Source: Rhodobacterales bacterium (GTDB taxonomy: Bacteria > Pseudomonadota > Alphaproteobacteria > Rhodobacterales > Rhodobacteraceae). From it: a stretch of DNA of 12,875 nt. Numbering within the stretch: position 1 is the stretch's first letter; every line of letters begins with the position of its first letter. The translations under genes were made by a program, and so were the position numbers. The DNA lies in NCBI GenBank assembly GCA_025357355.1, contig JANXPK010000363.1:1-12875 (forward strand), written 5' to 3'. Below, piece after piece: positions 1 through 7,454 of the stretch. Under the pieces are notes generated by a model. That model was given only the letters and a program-made list of their open reading frames with translations. It made no database searches and was not told where the DNA came from.

Positions 1-362
1 GGGCCGAAGACCGCCGTTCGACCCTCCAGCGCGGCCTGCGAGAAGGCTGATAACCAACCCACATCTGGCATCTGGTCGTCGTCAATGAACACGACGAAGC
101 GGCCTTGTGCCTTTGCCACACCACGATTGCGCGCGCGGGCGACGCCGGGGTTCGGTTCATGAAAATATCGCGGGCGGCCGGGGGCGTTCAAGACGGTTTG
201 CTGTGCCGAGGCGTCCGGGCAATTGTCGATCACGATCACCTCGCAGGCGTTCGGGCTGACTGCAACTTGCTGATCCAACGCGGCAAGAAGCGGGCCAAGC
301 CGCTTGGGGCGCTTGTAGGTTGGGACCACGATCGAGAGGAAGACGTCACTGGCAGGGGTCAT
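1..362 (-). CDS. Family 2 glycosyltransferase, N-terminal part (gene runs off the left edge)
   Basis: This is the first 120 codons of a GT-A fold glycosyltransferase that would transfer a sugar from a nucleotide-sugar donor during polysaccharide assembly at the cytoplasmic face. Seen: a hydrophobic first strand with SIVVPTYKRP at residues 10-19, a second strand EVIVIDNCPD at 41-50, an FHEPNPGVARARNRG segment at 67-81, and VVFIDDDQMP at 90-99. The three Asp at 94-96 fit the DXD metal and nucleotide-sugar site of GT2 enzymes. The start is the ATG at 362-360, with a GCGGAA purine stretch upstream. It is the last gene visible of the leftward operon and lies 267 bp beyond the aminotransferase stop. 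The acceptor-binding half is outside the window, so the donor and linkage cannot be inferred. The frame is intact within the window. Confidence 0.88.
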   Translation of the reverse strand, partial: MTPASDVFLSIVVPTYKRPKRLGPLLAALDQQVAVSPNACEVIVIDNCPDASAQQTVLNAPGRPRYFHEPNPGVARARNRGVAKAQGRFVVFIDDDQMPDVGWLSAFSQAALEGRTAVFG

Positions 363-395
363 GAACGAATTCCGCGACCTGGGGCCGGATCGGCC

Positions 396-629
396 TCAAC
401 CGGAGCTGAAGCCGGATGGACTGGGTCGCTTGGGTAACGGTGAAATGTTGCTCCAATACAAGATGGACCCATCTAAACCCTCATTCTCGATCTGCATTGG
501 CACCGCATCGTCAAATTCGCCGCGGGGCTCCCTCGCGGCCCGGTTCGATTGTTAGTGCATGGTCAGGCTCGGGTCCATCGCCATCAAGAGGTCCGCGCTG
601 ACAGTGTCGGGGACAACCACCGCGTCAAT
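396..629 (-). other. Unexplained coding-like stretch between the aminotransferase and GT2 genes
   Basis: This gap holds no recognised gene. Read in the aminotransferase frame straight after its TGA (632-630), it stays open to a TGA at 398-396, apart from one TAA at 554-552. The first 25 codons have G or C in the third position in about 22 cases, like the real genes here, and read AVVVPDTVSADLLMAMDPSL. The part after the TAA (FDDAVPMQIENEGLDGSILY and onward) has weaker third-position bias. The only plausible start is the GTG at 620-618. It may be a small gene broken by a nonsense change, a decayed gene remnant, or an accident of composition. I do not recognise the sequence. Confidence 0.3.
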
Positions 630-1758
630 TCACGTCAGACAAGAATGCCGGATAGCGGCGCAGATGCGGTCGATACGGTCGTCCGACAGGGTCGGCCAAA
701 AGGGCAGGCTTATGACCTCGCGTGAAATGCGGTCGCTTTCGGTCTCAAAGGTGGGGGCATAGGCGGCAAAAGGGGTGTTGCGGTGGATCGGCACGGGATA
801 GTGCACGGCGGTCGCGATGCCTAGATCAGCCAGATACGCACGCAGGGCATCGCGTCGTGAATTTCGAACGACAAACAAGTGCCAGACCGGCGCGTCCCCG
901 TCAGGCGTTCCGGGCAACATCAGGCTTGGCAGGCCTGCCAGCTCCTGCAGATAGCGAGCAGCGATGGCCCGACGTTGTGCGCACATGGTGGCAAAACTGC
1001 CCAGTTTGGCGCGAAGGAAAGCGGCCTGCAATTCGTCCAGCCGACTGTTGGTGCCGGCCAGGTCGGTGAAATATTTGTCGCGCGCACCGTAGTTGCGCAA
1101 GAGCGCCAAGCGTTCGGCCAAGGCGTCATCCGAGGTGACCACCGCCCCGCCGTCGCGGAGGGCCTCAAGATTCTTGGTGGGATAAAAGCTGAAACAGCCG
1201 ATCCGCCCGAAGCTGCCCAAGACATGGCCCTGACTGGTGGCGCCGTGCGCCTGGGCTGCATCTTCGATCAAAGGCACGGCGTGCGCTGCGCACAGGGCGG
1301 CAAGCCCCGTCGGGTCGGCGGGGTGGCCATAAAGGTGAACAGCGATAACGGCACGGGTGCGCGGGGTGATCAGCGGCGCGGCCATGGCGGCGGTGATGTT
1401 GTAGCTGCCCGGCGCCGGTTCGCAGGCGACAGGGGTGGCGCCGACCGACAGGATGGCAACCAAGTGGCGACAAAGGTGTGGGCGGGGACCACGACCTCGT
1501 CCCCCGGACCGATATCCAGCGCGCGCAGGGCCAGCGTGAGCGCGTCAAGGCCGTTGCCGACACCCAGCGCACGACGGGTCTGGCAAAGTGCAGCGAATTC
1601 AGTCTCGAACGCCCGCAATTCCGGGCCAAGGATCCATTGGCCCGCCTGCATGACCCGCGCGTAAGCGGCATCAAGGCCGGTCCGCAGAACGGCGTGCTCG
1701 GCTGCCAGGTCGGGGAATGGGATGGTGTCTTGCGGCCTTGGAGGTCCGTTCGTTGCAT
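630..1758 (-). pseudogene. DegT/DnrJ/EryC1/StrS-family PLP aminotransferase, frame broken twice
   Basis: The family transfers an amino group, usually from glutamate, to a keto-sugar nucleotide using PLP. Beside an FdtA-type ketoisomerase, the likely role is formation of a dTDP-3-amino-3,6-dideoxyhexose (FdtB/QdtB type). Seen: N-terminal IPFPDLAAEH, an IEDAAQAHGA segment with Asp about 167 (PLP pyridine contact), and FYPTKNLEALRDGGA with the Schiff-base Lys about 196. As printed, the frame changes near 1729 and near 1457; adding one C (+ strand) at each joins MQRTDLQGRK to DTIPFPDL and FVATWL to AILSVG. The corrected gene is 1131 bp, 376 residues, normal for the family. The ATG at 1758 lies 17 bp after the GNAT stop. 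Uncorrected, the largest intact piece is 630-1463, which keeps the Lys but lacks the first hundred residues. Sequencing error is as likely as real decay. Family call secure; exact sugar inferred. Confidence 0.88.
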
Positions 1759-1775
1759 CGCGACCGATTGCGCCC

Positions 1776-2774
1776 TTACAGCCCGCTTTCGATCAGCCGG
1801 TCAAGCGGCAATTCGATGTGAAACTGACTGGCGAGTCCGGCGCCAAACCGCGCCTTGAAGGGCAACAGGTCACGGCTGACTGACCAGCCGTCTTCGAGCG
1901 TGTTGCGGCCGAGATAGAACTGGCGAAACCCTTCTGCCACGGCGGATTCAAGCGCCACAGCAATGCCATAACTGGCGGCCCGCAACCGCAGGCCCTCATC
2001 GGTGGTGAAATTGTACTGGTTGTGCAAGGTGCCTGTGCCAAAGTCGATGCACCAGAGAGCGGCCAAAACCTCGCCGGTTCCAGAGCGATTCAGCAAGCCG
2101 CGGCTTTGTGGGCCAAGTCGGCGGTCAAGGTCGATCAGTTCCTCCAGCGAATGCACGGGTTGGCGATGGAATTTGCTTTCCAGCCGCTGCGCGATCGTCC
2201 GGTGCAGCAAGGCCCAGTCTGCCGGTGAAGCCACGGGTTCCGCCCGCAGACCTTTGCGTTCGGCGCGGCGAAGCTCCGATTGCCAGTATCCGCGTTCCGG
2301 CAGCGGGCTATCAAGGCGCAGCATCGACCACAGGTCAAGTTGCACCACCCGGCCAAGTTGGATCAGATCCGGCAAGATCCCGTCATCGGGTTGGCACAGC
2401 AAAGGCGCAGGGGTGGTGCGATACAAGAGCCTGCGAAACCCCTTTTCGTGTAGAACGGCCGCCGCTGCGCACACAAAGCTGCGATGGTGGAACGGGTCGC
2501 GCGCCGGGCCAATGACCCCGCCAAAGCTGCTGCCGGGATGCGATACGGCCAGTTCGGGGTCTTTCAGGTCGGCGGCCAGTGGAAAGACCATGGAAATCGC
2601 CGTCTCGTCAGGCCGTGTTCCCATCAGGCTCAGATCGCGGAACCGGGTGCCGTGGTAGTCCAGAAACCGGCGGCTGTGCAGAACGGTGCCGCCCGGCGCG
2701 GTATCGACCACCGCATCCCATTCCTGCGCCATCTCGGGGCGATAGGGCGACGCTTGAAATGCGACCGACGGCAT
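1776..2774 (-). CDS. GNAT / FemAB-like acyltransferase (CelD-type Acetyltransf_6 fold)
   Basis: This is an intact 332-residue protein without signal peptide or membrane segments. Its central and C-terminal part resembles the FemAB/GNAT_6 acyltransferases. Seen: an RRAERKGL basic segment around residue 170, a helical segment (LLHRTIAQRLESKFHRQP) near 190-207, and the C-terminal fold with GTLHNQYNFTTDEGLRLRAA, a YGIAVALESAVAEGF helix and FYLGRNTLEDG. These enzymes move an acyl group from acyl-CoA, or an aminoacyl group from tRNA, to an amine. In this operon, acylation of the amino sugar made by the neighbouring aminotransferase is the simplest guess, although the known FdtC/QdtC acetyltransferases have a different left-handed beta-helix fold. 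The ATG at 2774 lies 9 bp after the cupin stop, and the TAA at 1778-1776 is 17 bp before the aminotransferase start. The substrate is unproven. Confidence 0.78.
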   Translation of the reverse strand: MPSVAFQASPYRPEMAQEWDAVVDTAPGGTVLHSRRFLDYHGTRFRDLSLMGTRPDETAISMVFPLAADLKDPELAVSHPGSSFGGVIGPARDPFHHRSFVCAAAAVLHEKGFRRLLYRTTPAPLLCQPDDGILPDLIQLGRVVQLDLWSMLRLDSPLPERGYWQSELRRAERKGLRAEPVASPADWALLHRTIAQRLESKFHRQPVHSLEELIDLDRRLGPQSRGLLNRSGTGEVLAALWCIDFGTGTLHNQYNFTTDEGLRLRAASYGIAVALESAVAEGFRQFYLGRNTLEDGWSVSRDLLPFKARFGAGLASQFHIELPLDRLIESGL

Positions 2775-2783
2775 GATCCGCGT

Positions 2784-3206
2784 CTAGCCCCGGCCGCGAT
2801 ACTTCAGGAAGTCGTCGTAGTCGCGGATGTAGTCGGCCTCTTCATAGGGGGCGGACGCCAGAACCAGCTGGGTCGAATTGGGCTCCAGTGCCGTGAAATC
2901 GCGCCAATGGTCGGGCGGGACGATCAGATATTGGTTTGGCCGTTCCAAAAGATGGGTGGTGCGGCTGAAGCTGTCATCCATCTCGAAGCTGACGCGGCCC
3001 GCCATGGCGACAACCGCCTGGGTGAGGCTGCGATGGGCGTGGCCGCCGCGCTGTTCGCCCCGGTGCATGCCATGGATCCAGTAGACGCGCCTGACCTCGA
3101 ATGGCAGCAGTGCCGCGCAATCCAGAACGACAATCCGGCCCGGGACAGTCGGGTCAGGCGCCACGATCTCGGAAAGCCGCCGCAATCCCTGCACGGATTT
3201 GGTCAT
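2784..3206 (-). CDS. FdtA/QdtA-type cupin, dTDP-4-oxo-6-deoxyhexose 3,4-ketoisomerase-like (WxcM-like)
   Basis: This is an intact 140-residue single-domain cupin, the usual length for FdtA/QdtA. The family converts dTDP-4-keto-6-deoxyglucose to the 3-keto isomer, the step before 3-amination in Fuc3N and Qui3N synthesis. Seen: RRVYWIHGMHRGEQRGGHAH around residues 39-58, where His56 and His58 occupy the positions of the active-site histidine pair, followed by QAVVAMAGRVSFEMDD, a YLIVPPDHWRDF strand, and the family signature DYIRDYDDFL near the C-terminus. The ATG at 3206 overlaps the radical SAM stop (ATGA), which fixes this start over an upstream in-frame one and suggests translational coupling. 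The stop is 9 bp before the GNAT start. Whether it yields the 3-keto-gluco or -galacto form cannot be read from sequence. No dTDP-glucose synthase or 4,6-dehydratase gene is in view; they should lie elsewhere. Confidence 0.86.
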   Translation of the reverse strand: MTKSVQGLRRLSEIVAPDPTVPGRIVVLDCAALLPFEVRRVYWIHGMHRGEQRGGHAHRSLTQAVVAMAGRVSFEMDDSFSRTTHLLERPNQYLIVPPDHWRDFTALEPNSTQLVLASAPYEEADYIRDYDDFLKYRGRG

Positions 3207-4335
3207 TTCGGCTGCCAGGGATAGGTGCCGGCCTGCATGCACGCGCCGCACAGGTCAGCAGCGCGGCCTTCGGCCAGATCGGTGCGAAAGCGCCAGAATT
3301 CGGGCGCGTTGTAGAGGTCGATGACCGACGGCGGAACCTCATAGTCCATGCCATAACGCTCGGCCATCTGGGTGTCCGTGGTTTCCACCATGTAGCAACA
3401 CGGCAGAACCCGGAACCGCCGCCCGGCGCGGATGTATTGGAAGGGCTTGCGGTAGGGATACTGGCGCAACCGCACATCCTGCGCGATTTCGTCGGGGGTG
3501 GGTTCGGCGGGCTCCGCCGGGGCGGCGGCGTTTGCGGGCGGGCGGATCAGATAGCCTGCCAGATCGACGCGCACGCCCAGCGCCTGGCCAACGGCGCGGG
3601 CCTCGTCCGTGATGCGATACACCTCTTCGATGGGCATGTGTGAGAGGTGAAATTCGCCGGTGCCGCGATGATTTCGGGATGGTTCATTTCCATTGGCTGG
3701 GCATATATCATCGGCACGCCCAGATCGGCGGCAATGCGCACGACATCGGGCAATTCGGCGATATTCCGGGTGATGGCGGTGAAGGAAAAGCCAAGATCCT
3801 TGGGAAAGCCGGTTTCAGCGCGGATTGCACAGATCTCGCGGGCGTTCTCAAAGAACCGCACAAAACTGCCGCCGCGCCGGATGCTTTCAAAGGTTTCCGC
3901 AACGGCGCCGTCGATGGAGAGGCCCAGCTTGTCGATCATCGACACCGCCTTGCGGAAGCGGCCTTTGGGCGGGATCGAGCCGTTCGAGATGACGTCGATC
4001 ACCGCCCCGGGATGTGCTGCGCGGCACGCTTCGATGATGTCGCAGAATTCCGGGTGTAAAAACGCCTCGCCGGTGGTCAGCGAGATATAGTCGTAGGCGT
4101 GACCTGAACTTTCGGCCAGCATCTTGCAGACGTCGGGCACCGAGACATAGGTCTTCCTGAACATGCCCTCGCGGTAGCAACCGATGCATTTGAAATTGCA
4201 GTTCTTGGTGATCGCCAGCCACAGGCCGTCAGGGGCAAGAAGGCGGCGGCCCGAAAGACTGTCGGCGCGCACCGCATCAAGGTGTTGCCGATAGGCGATG
4301 TCGAGATCGGTGGCGACCGGGGCGTGCGCGTTCAT
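3203..4335 (-). pseudogene. Radical SAM protein with SPASM-like C-terminal cysteines, one frameshift
   Basis: Radical SAM enzymes use a [4Fe-4S] cluster and SAM to start radical chemistry. Seen: DGLWLAITKNCNFKCIGCYR holds the CX3CX2C motif (Cys46, Cys50, Cys53), followed by a TTGEAFLHPEF segment equivalent to the GGEP motif, an ISNGS strand and LGLSIDGA. The C-terminal region carries LPCCYM and LCGACMQAG, as expected for a SPASM/twitch auxiliary cluster. Near 3649 the frame breaks; one extra G (+ strand) joins ANFHLSH to MPIEEVYRIT and gives a 1134-bp, 377-residue gene. As printed, the N-terminal piece ends in an unrelated tail with stop near 3547, separating the two cluster regions. The ATG at 4335 was chosen because longer in-frame starts overlap the methyltransferase; it lies 67 bp after that gene's stop. 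The end overlaps the cupin start (ATGA). The substrate is unknown; a sugar nucleotide or glycan is suggested only by context. Confidence 0.83.
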
Positions 4336-4402
4336 CTGGTCCAACTTTCCAGACGGTCTTGCCAGAAGGCATTTCTGGCATTGCGCCGGGAACCACGCAA
4401 GT

Positions 4403-5197
4403 TCAACGCGGCTTGCGCCCGATGGCACAGATTTCTGCGGCTTGGTCGGGAAAACGGCGGCCAAGGCTGATCAGGCCGTCAATCAGGCCGGGATCGGTGC
4501 CGGTCAGGATCAGTTCCATCTGGGTATTGGTGAACGGTTTGAAGAGATAGCCGTCCAAGGTCAGCTCGCCCAAACCCGAAGCTGTCAGCAGCGCCAGCAG
4601 GCCTGCCGCATCGAACACCACGGCATGACCCAAAGCCAGATCACGCGGGCTGAGCGTATGCGGTGCCGCGATCATTCCGGCTTCGACCGCCAGCAGGCGA
4701 TGAAAGGACTGCGCATTGGGCACGGAGGCCAGTAAAAGCCCGCCCGGTGCGGTGAGCGTGAGGGCTGCTGCCAGCAGCGCCGATGGTGAGGCCGTCTCAT
4801 GCAAGAGCCCGGCGATCAGCACCGCATCATAGCCCATCGGCGCCGTGGCTTGCAGGGTGCCGATGCAGGCTTCAAGGTAACCCTCGACCACTTCCACTGG
4901 CGCGCTCGACGCCCGAGCGGCTGCCAAGAAATCAGGCTCTGGCTCGACGATGGTCCACAGGTCGAAGTCCAGCGCCAAAGGTGCGGCCATGTCTGCGAGG
5001 ATCATCGACCCGCAGCCGACCTCGAGGATCCGGCGTGGCCGGGGTGCGGCCAGAAATTCGAGGTTGCGCCGCTGACGGGCCAGCGAGCAGATCCGTTCGA
5101 ACCCGGTGGGCGGATCTTAATGCGCCCGGTATTGCGCGGGTGTGACCAGCTTGCCATGCGGGGTTGCGGACAATTGCGGTTCCTTGCGCGTGGTCAT
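4403..5197 (-). pseudogene. Class I SAM-dependent methyltransferase, in-frame TAA at codon 27
   Basis: The full frame is 265 codons. Seen: Rossmann motif I at RRILEVGCGSMILADM (residues 55-70), an acidic motif II at TIVEPEPDFL, a YDAVLIAGLLHE strand, APGGLLLASVPN (motif IV/V type), and a C-terminal LTLDGYLFKPF segment. These fit a small-molecule methyltransferase of the Methyltransf_11/23 type, plausibly a sugar O- or N-methyltransferase in this cluster. The ATG at 5197 overlaps the GT61 stop (ATGA), fixing the start. After YRAH at residues 23-26 the printed codon is TAA (5119-5117), while the same frame continues with DPPTGFERICSLARQRRNLE and on into motif I. A GAA to TAA change would explain it. 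Read literally, only a product starting at the internal ATG at 5005 could be made, and it would lack motif I. Sequencing error or true nonsense mutation are both possible. Confidence 0.8.
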
Positions 5198-7318
5198 TTT
5201 GTGCCTTCCAGCACCCAGGTCAGGGATTGGCGGACCAGATCAAGATCAACTGTAAACGTCGGCTGAAAGCGATTGGCGGTGGCCGCACCGGTCACGCCAT
5301 GCCCCACCAATTTGCGGTGATGACGGCCCATTACAATGGAAAGATCATTGAAGACCGGCATCATGTCATTGATACAAAGAATGGCAAGCACGCGTGTCCC
5401 CGCCGGGCAAAACATGGTGTTGGTCAGTGCCGCCCCTTCGACAGCGGCAATGCCGTGCGACTGGCTGAACAGGCGAACCTGTTCGGCGACGCTGACATCC
5501 TGGGGCGAGATGACCTGAAATCCCATTTCCTGAGCCATAGCCTCGATTTCATTTTCGTTGTGCAGTTTGCGCAGCTTCTGCGCACTGCGGGACAGGAACA
5601 AGGGCGGGCCGTGTGGCGGTTCACCCGCCGCGTCGAGAAGTCTGCGGCGCAGAGCCTGAATTGCAGCCGCCGAGGCATATTCGATGGATGAAATCAGCAC
5701 TGCATCGTCAAAGTGCAGCTTCTGGCCAAGGGCACGACGATTTGCCGGTCCGGCGGCAGCCCGATCAGGGAGAGCGTTTTCTTTATCCAGCCACTCAACC
5801 CATCCGGCACGACCAGATAGCGGTCCTTCAGCACGCCGCGCTCCTGCGCCAAGGCGACGCGCGACAGGATCGGGATCATCCAGTGGTAATAGTTTCGCCA
5901 GCGCAGGTCCTCGAACCCCTCCAACACCAGGACGGGCAGCGCGGACCGCGCGGTTGAACGAGGTCGCAGGCGCAAGGCACGTTTCTGCGCCGCCACCACA
6001 ACATCGCTTGCCCACGGGTATTCGGCGCTGGTGTGATAGGTATGCGGCCGCAGGACGTGCCCGGCCGGACCGATGATGAGGTCCGCGACAATCAGGTTCA
6101 GGCCGCTGAAATCGGCGGTGGCCAGTTGGCTTTCCGGTGTTTCATGGGCGAAATTCTCGAGCGTCCCGTCCGGCCAGACGATTTCGAATTGACCGGCCAT
6201 CGCTGGATCGTCGGCAAGAATCTGCCAGCGCGCATCCTCTAACACAGCCCAGGCGCGCTGATCCAGAAACGGGTGGAAAGTGCTATCGCTGCGCGACAGC
6301 GGCGGGTTGCGGCTGGCGGCGGCAATATCGCCGCGTCGTAGCAGGCAATCGTCGCGGGCAATCGCCACGATATCGCCGAGGATGCCAATGCTGTCGATCT
6401 GGTCCAGCACTGCCACGGCGGCATCAACCTGATCAAGTTCAAGGCAGGCCCGGGTGTGAAGCTGCACCGGACGGGCGAGCGGACCGTTGCCGACACCGGC
6501 CTTGCCTGCGGTCAGTCCTTGCAGGCCAGCAGCGGCACTGCGCGGCGGCGCAAGCCGTCAGTCCCGCATGGATGGCTGGGAACCTTTGCAGATCGACGCT
6601 GCCATACTGCCGCAAACCTTGCGCATGGGGCGCGTCGACAAAATGGACGATCCAGGAGAATTCTCGCCGGTCGATCTGGATCAGACGTTCGGCGGTGGCC
6701 AGCGCATCGGGCAAGGCCCAGGCTGGCGAAAGACTGCCCTTCGTGCAGGCCAAGCTGCGCTTGGCGCCGGGCTGCGGCAGGGTTCTGCGGGTCTTGTTCA
6801 AAGGTGCTGCGGATGACGCCGGACAGCCACGGGTCGATCCCGGCGATCTCGATCAGAATGCCCAGCGCCCAGTCCACACCGTGCTGCAAATCGGGCGGAA
6901 CTGGCTGGTCTGCCAAACGGTTCATGAGCATTCCGAGCACGGTCAGATTCATGGTCTGAATGGCCGCATAGAGCATCGGCGCCCTAACGGGTTGGTCGGC
7001 CGGAGCAATCCAGATCAATGCGAGTTTGTCCAAAAGGTGGCGGGTTTCGGCCTCGGATGTCAGATACCAGCGCAAGAGGTTCATCCGCCGGTCGGTCATT
7101 TCCGGCCCGAACTCCGCCCAGATCAGGGCGAAAGCTGCGGCAACCGGTTCGTCCAGATCGCAACGCAGCATCCGGCGCAAAATGTCCTCGCATTCGGGTA
7201 TTTCCGACGAAAATGCCGACGCAACCGGCCCCGGATCGCCGGAACTCAAAGCTTCGAACATCAGATCAAGGTCGGTTTGCAAGTCTGGCTCATTCCAATT
7301 GGCGCACAGCTGTACCAT
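5194..7318 (-). pseudogene. Glycosyltransferase family 61 (DUF563) protein with long helical N-terminus, several frameshifts
   Basis: First gene of the leftward operon. The C-terminal half is a GT61 domain: FEDLRWRNYYHWMIPILSRV, then LFLSRSAQKLRKLHNENEIE, GFQVISPQDVSVAEQVRLFS, and GIAAVEGAALTNTMFCPAGT, matching the family's NE, EQ and HGAGLTN-type motifs. About 330 residues precede it, mostly helical and partly TPR-like (for example RACLELDQVDAAVAVLDQI), with no signal peptide or membrane segment. The printed frame breaks four times: an extra C in 6717-6719, and missing bases near 6551, 6515 and 5726. Correcting all four gives 2127 bp and 708 residues. Visible pieces are 6512-7318 (helical N-terminus), 5694-6467 (middle, with the NYYHW motif) and a C-terminal piece down to 5194. 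Alternatively the helical part is a separate protein ending at the TGA at 6514-6512, with GT61 starting at the GTG at 6467. GT61 domain secure, one-gene model less so. Donor sugar unknown. Confidence 0.75.
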
Positions 7319-7392
7319 TGGCGCAAAGGTATTGCCACCGCAGGACGGCCAGCCGACCGGCCCTTGGCTGATCGCCCGGCCTCGGGTTTTCG

Positions 7393-7442
7393 TTGCTCTC
7401 TCAGCCGCCCAAGGCTATGCGCAGTCAGGCAGGCAGAATCAA
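7393..7442. promoter_or_regulatory. Candidate overlapping divergent promoters
   Basis: For the rightward genes, TTGCTC (7393-7398) and TATGCG (7416-7421) are 17 bp apart. For the leftward operon, TTGATT (7442-7437) and CATAGC (7419-7414) are also 17 bp apart. Both -10-like boxes use the same GCTATGC core, so the two promoters would be mutually exclusive. The matches to consensus are weak, and the assignment rests mainly on position between divergent operons. Confidence 0.25.
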
Positions 7443-7454
7443 CATGAGGCTCCA

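Noticed and set aside
879..1664. 261-codon + strand frame
   Set aside because: It is antisense to the DegT aminotransferase, whose motifs are clear on the other strand.
2484..3224. 246-codon + strand frame
   Set aside because: It is antisense to the GNAT and cupin genes, both of which have clear family motifs and sensible starts.
3547..3640. Alternative C-terminus for the radical SAM protein ending near 3547
   Set aside because: The tail is unlike the family, while the other frame continues with conserved sequence and the second cysteine cluster; it is a product of the frameshift near 3649.
6137..7447. 436-codon + strand frame
   Set aside because: It is the complement of the GT61 gene; its composition is Arg/Gln-rich low-quality sequence without motifs, as expected of a GC-rich shadow frame.
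7026..7454. Long in-frame extension ahead of the GT4 domain on the + strand
   Set aside because: It is antisense to the 5' end of the GT61 gene and has no domain; the conserved protein starts at about 7455.
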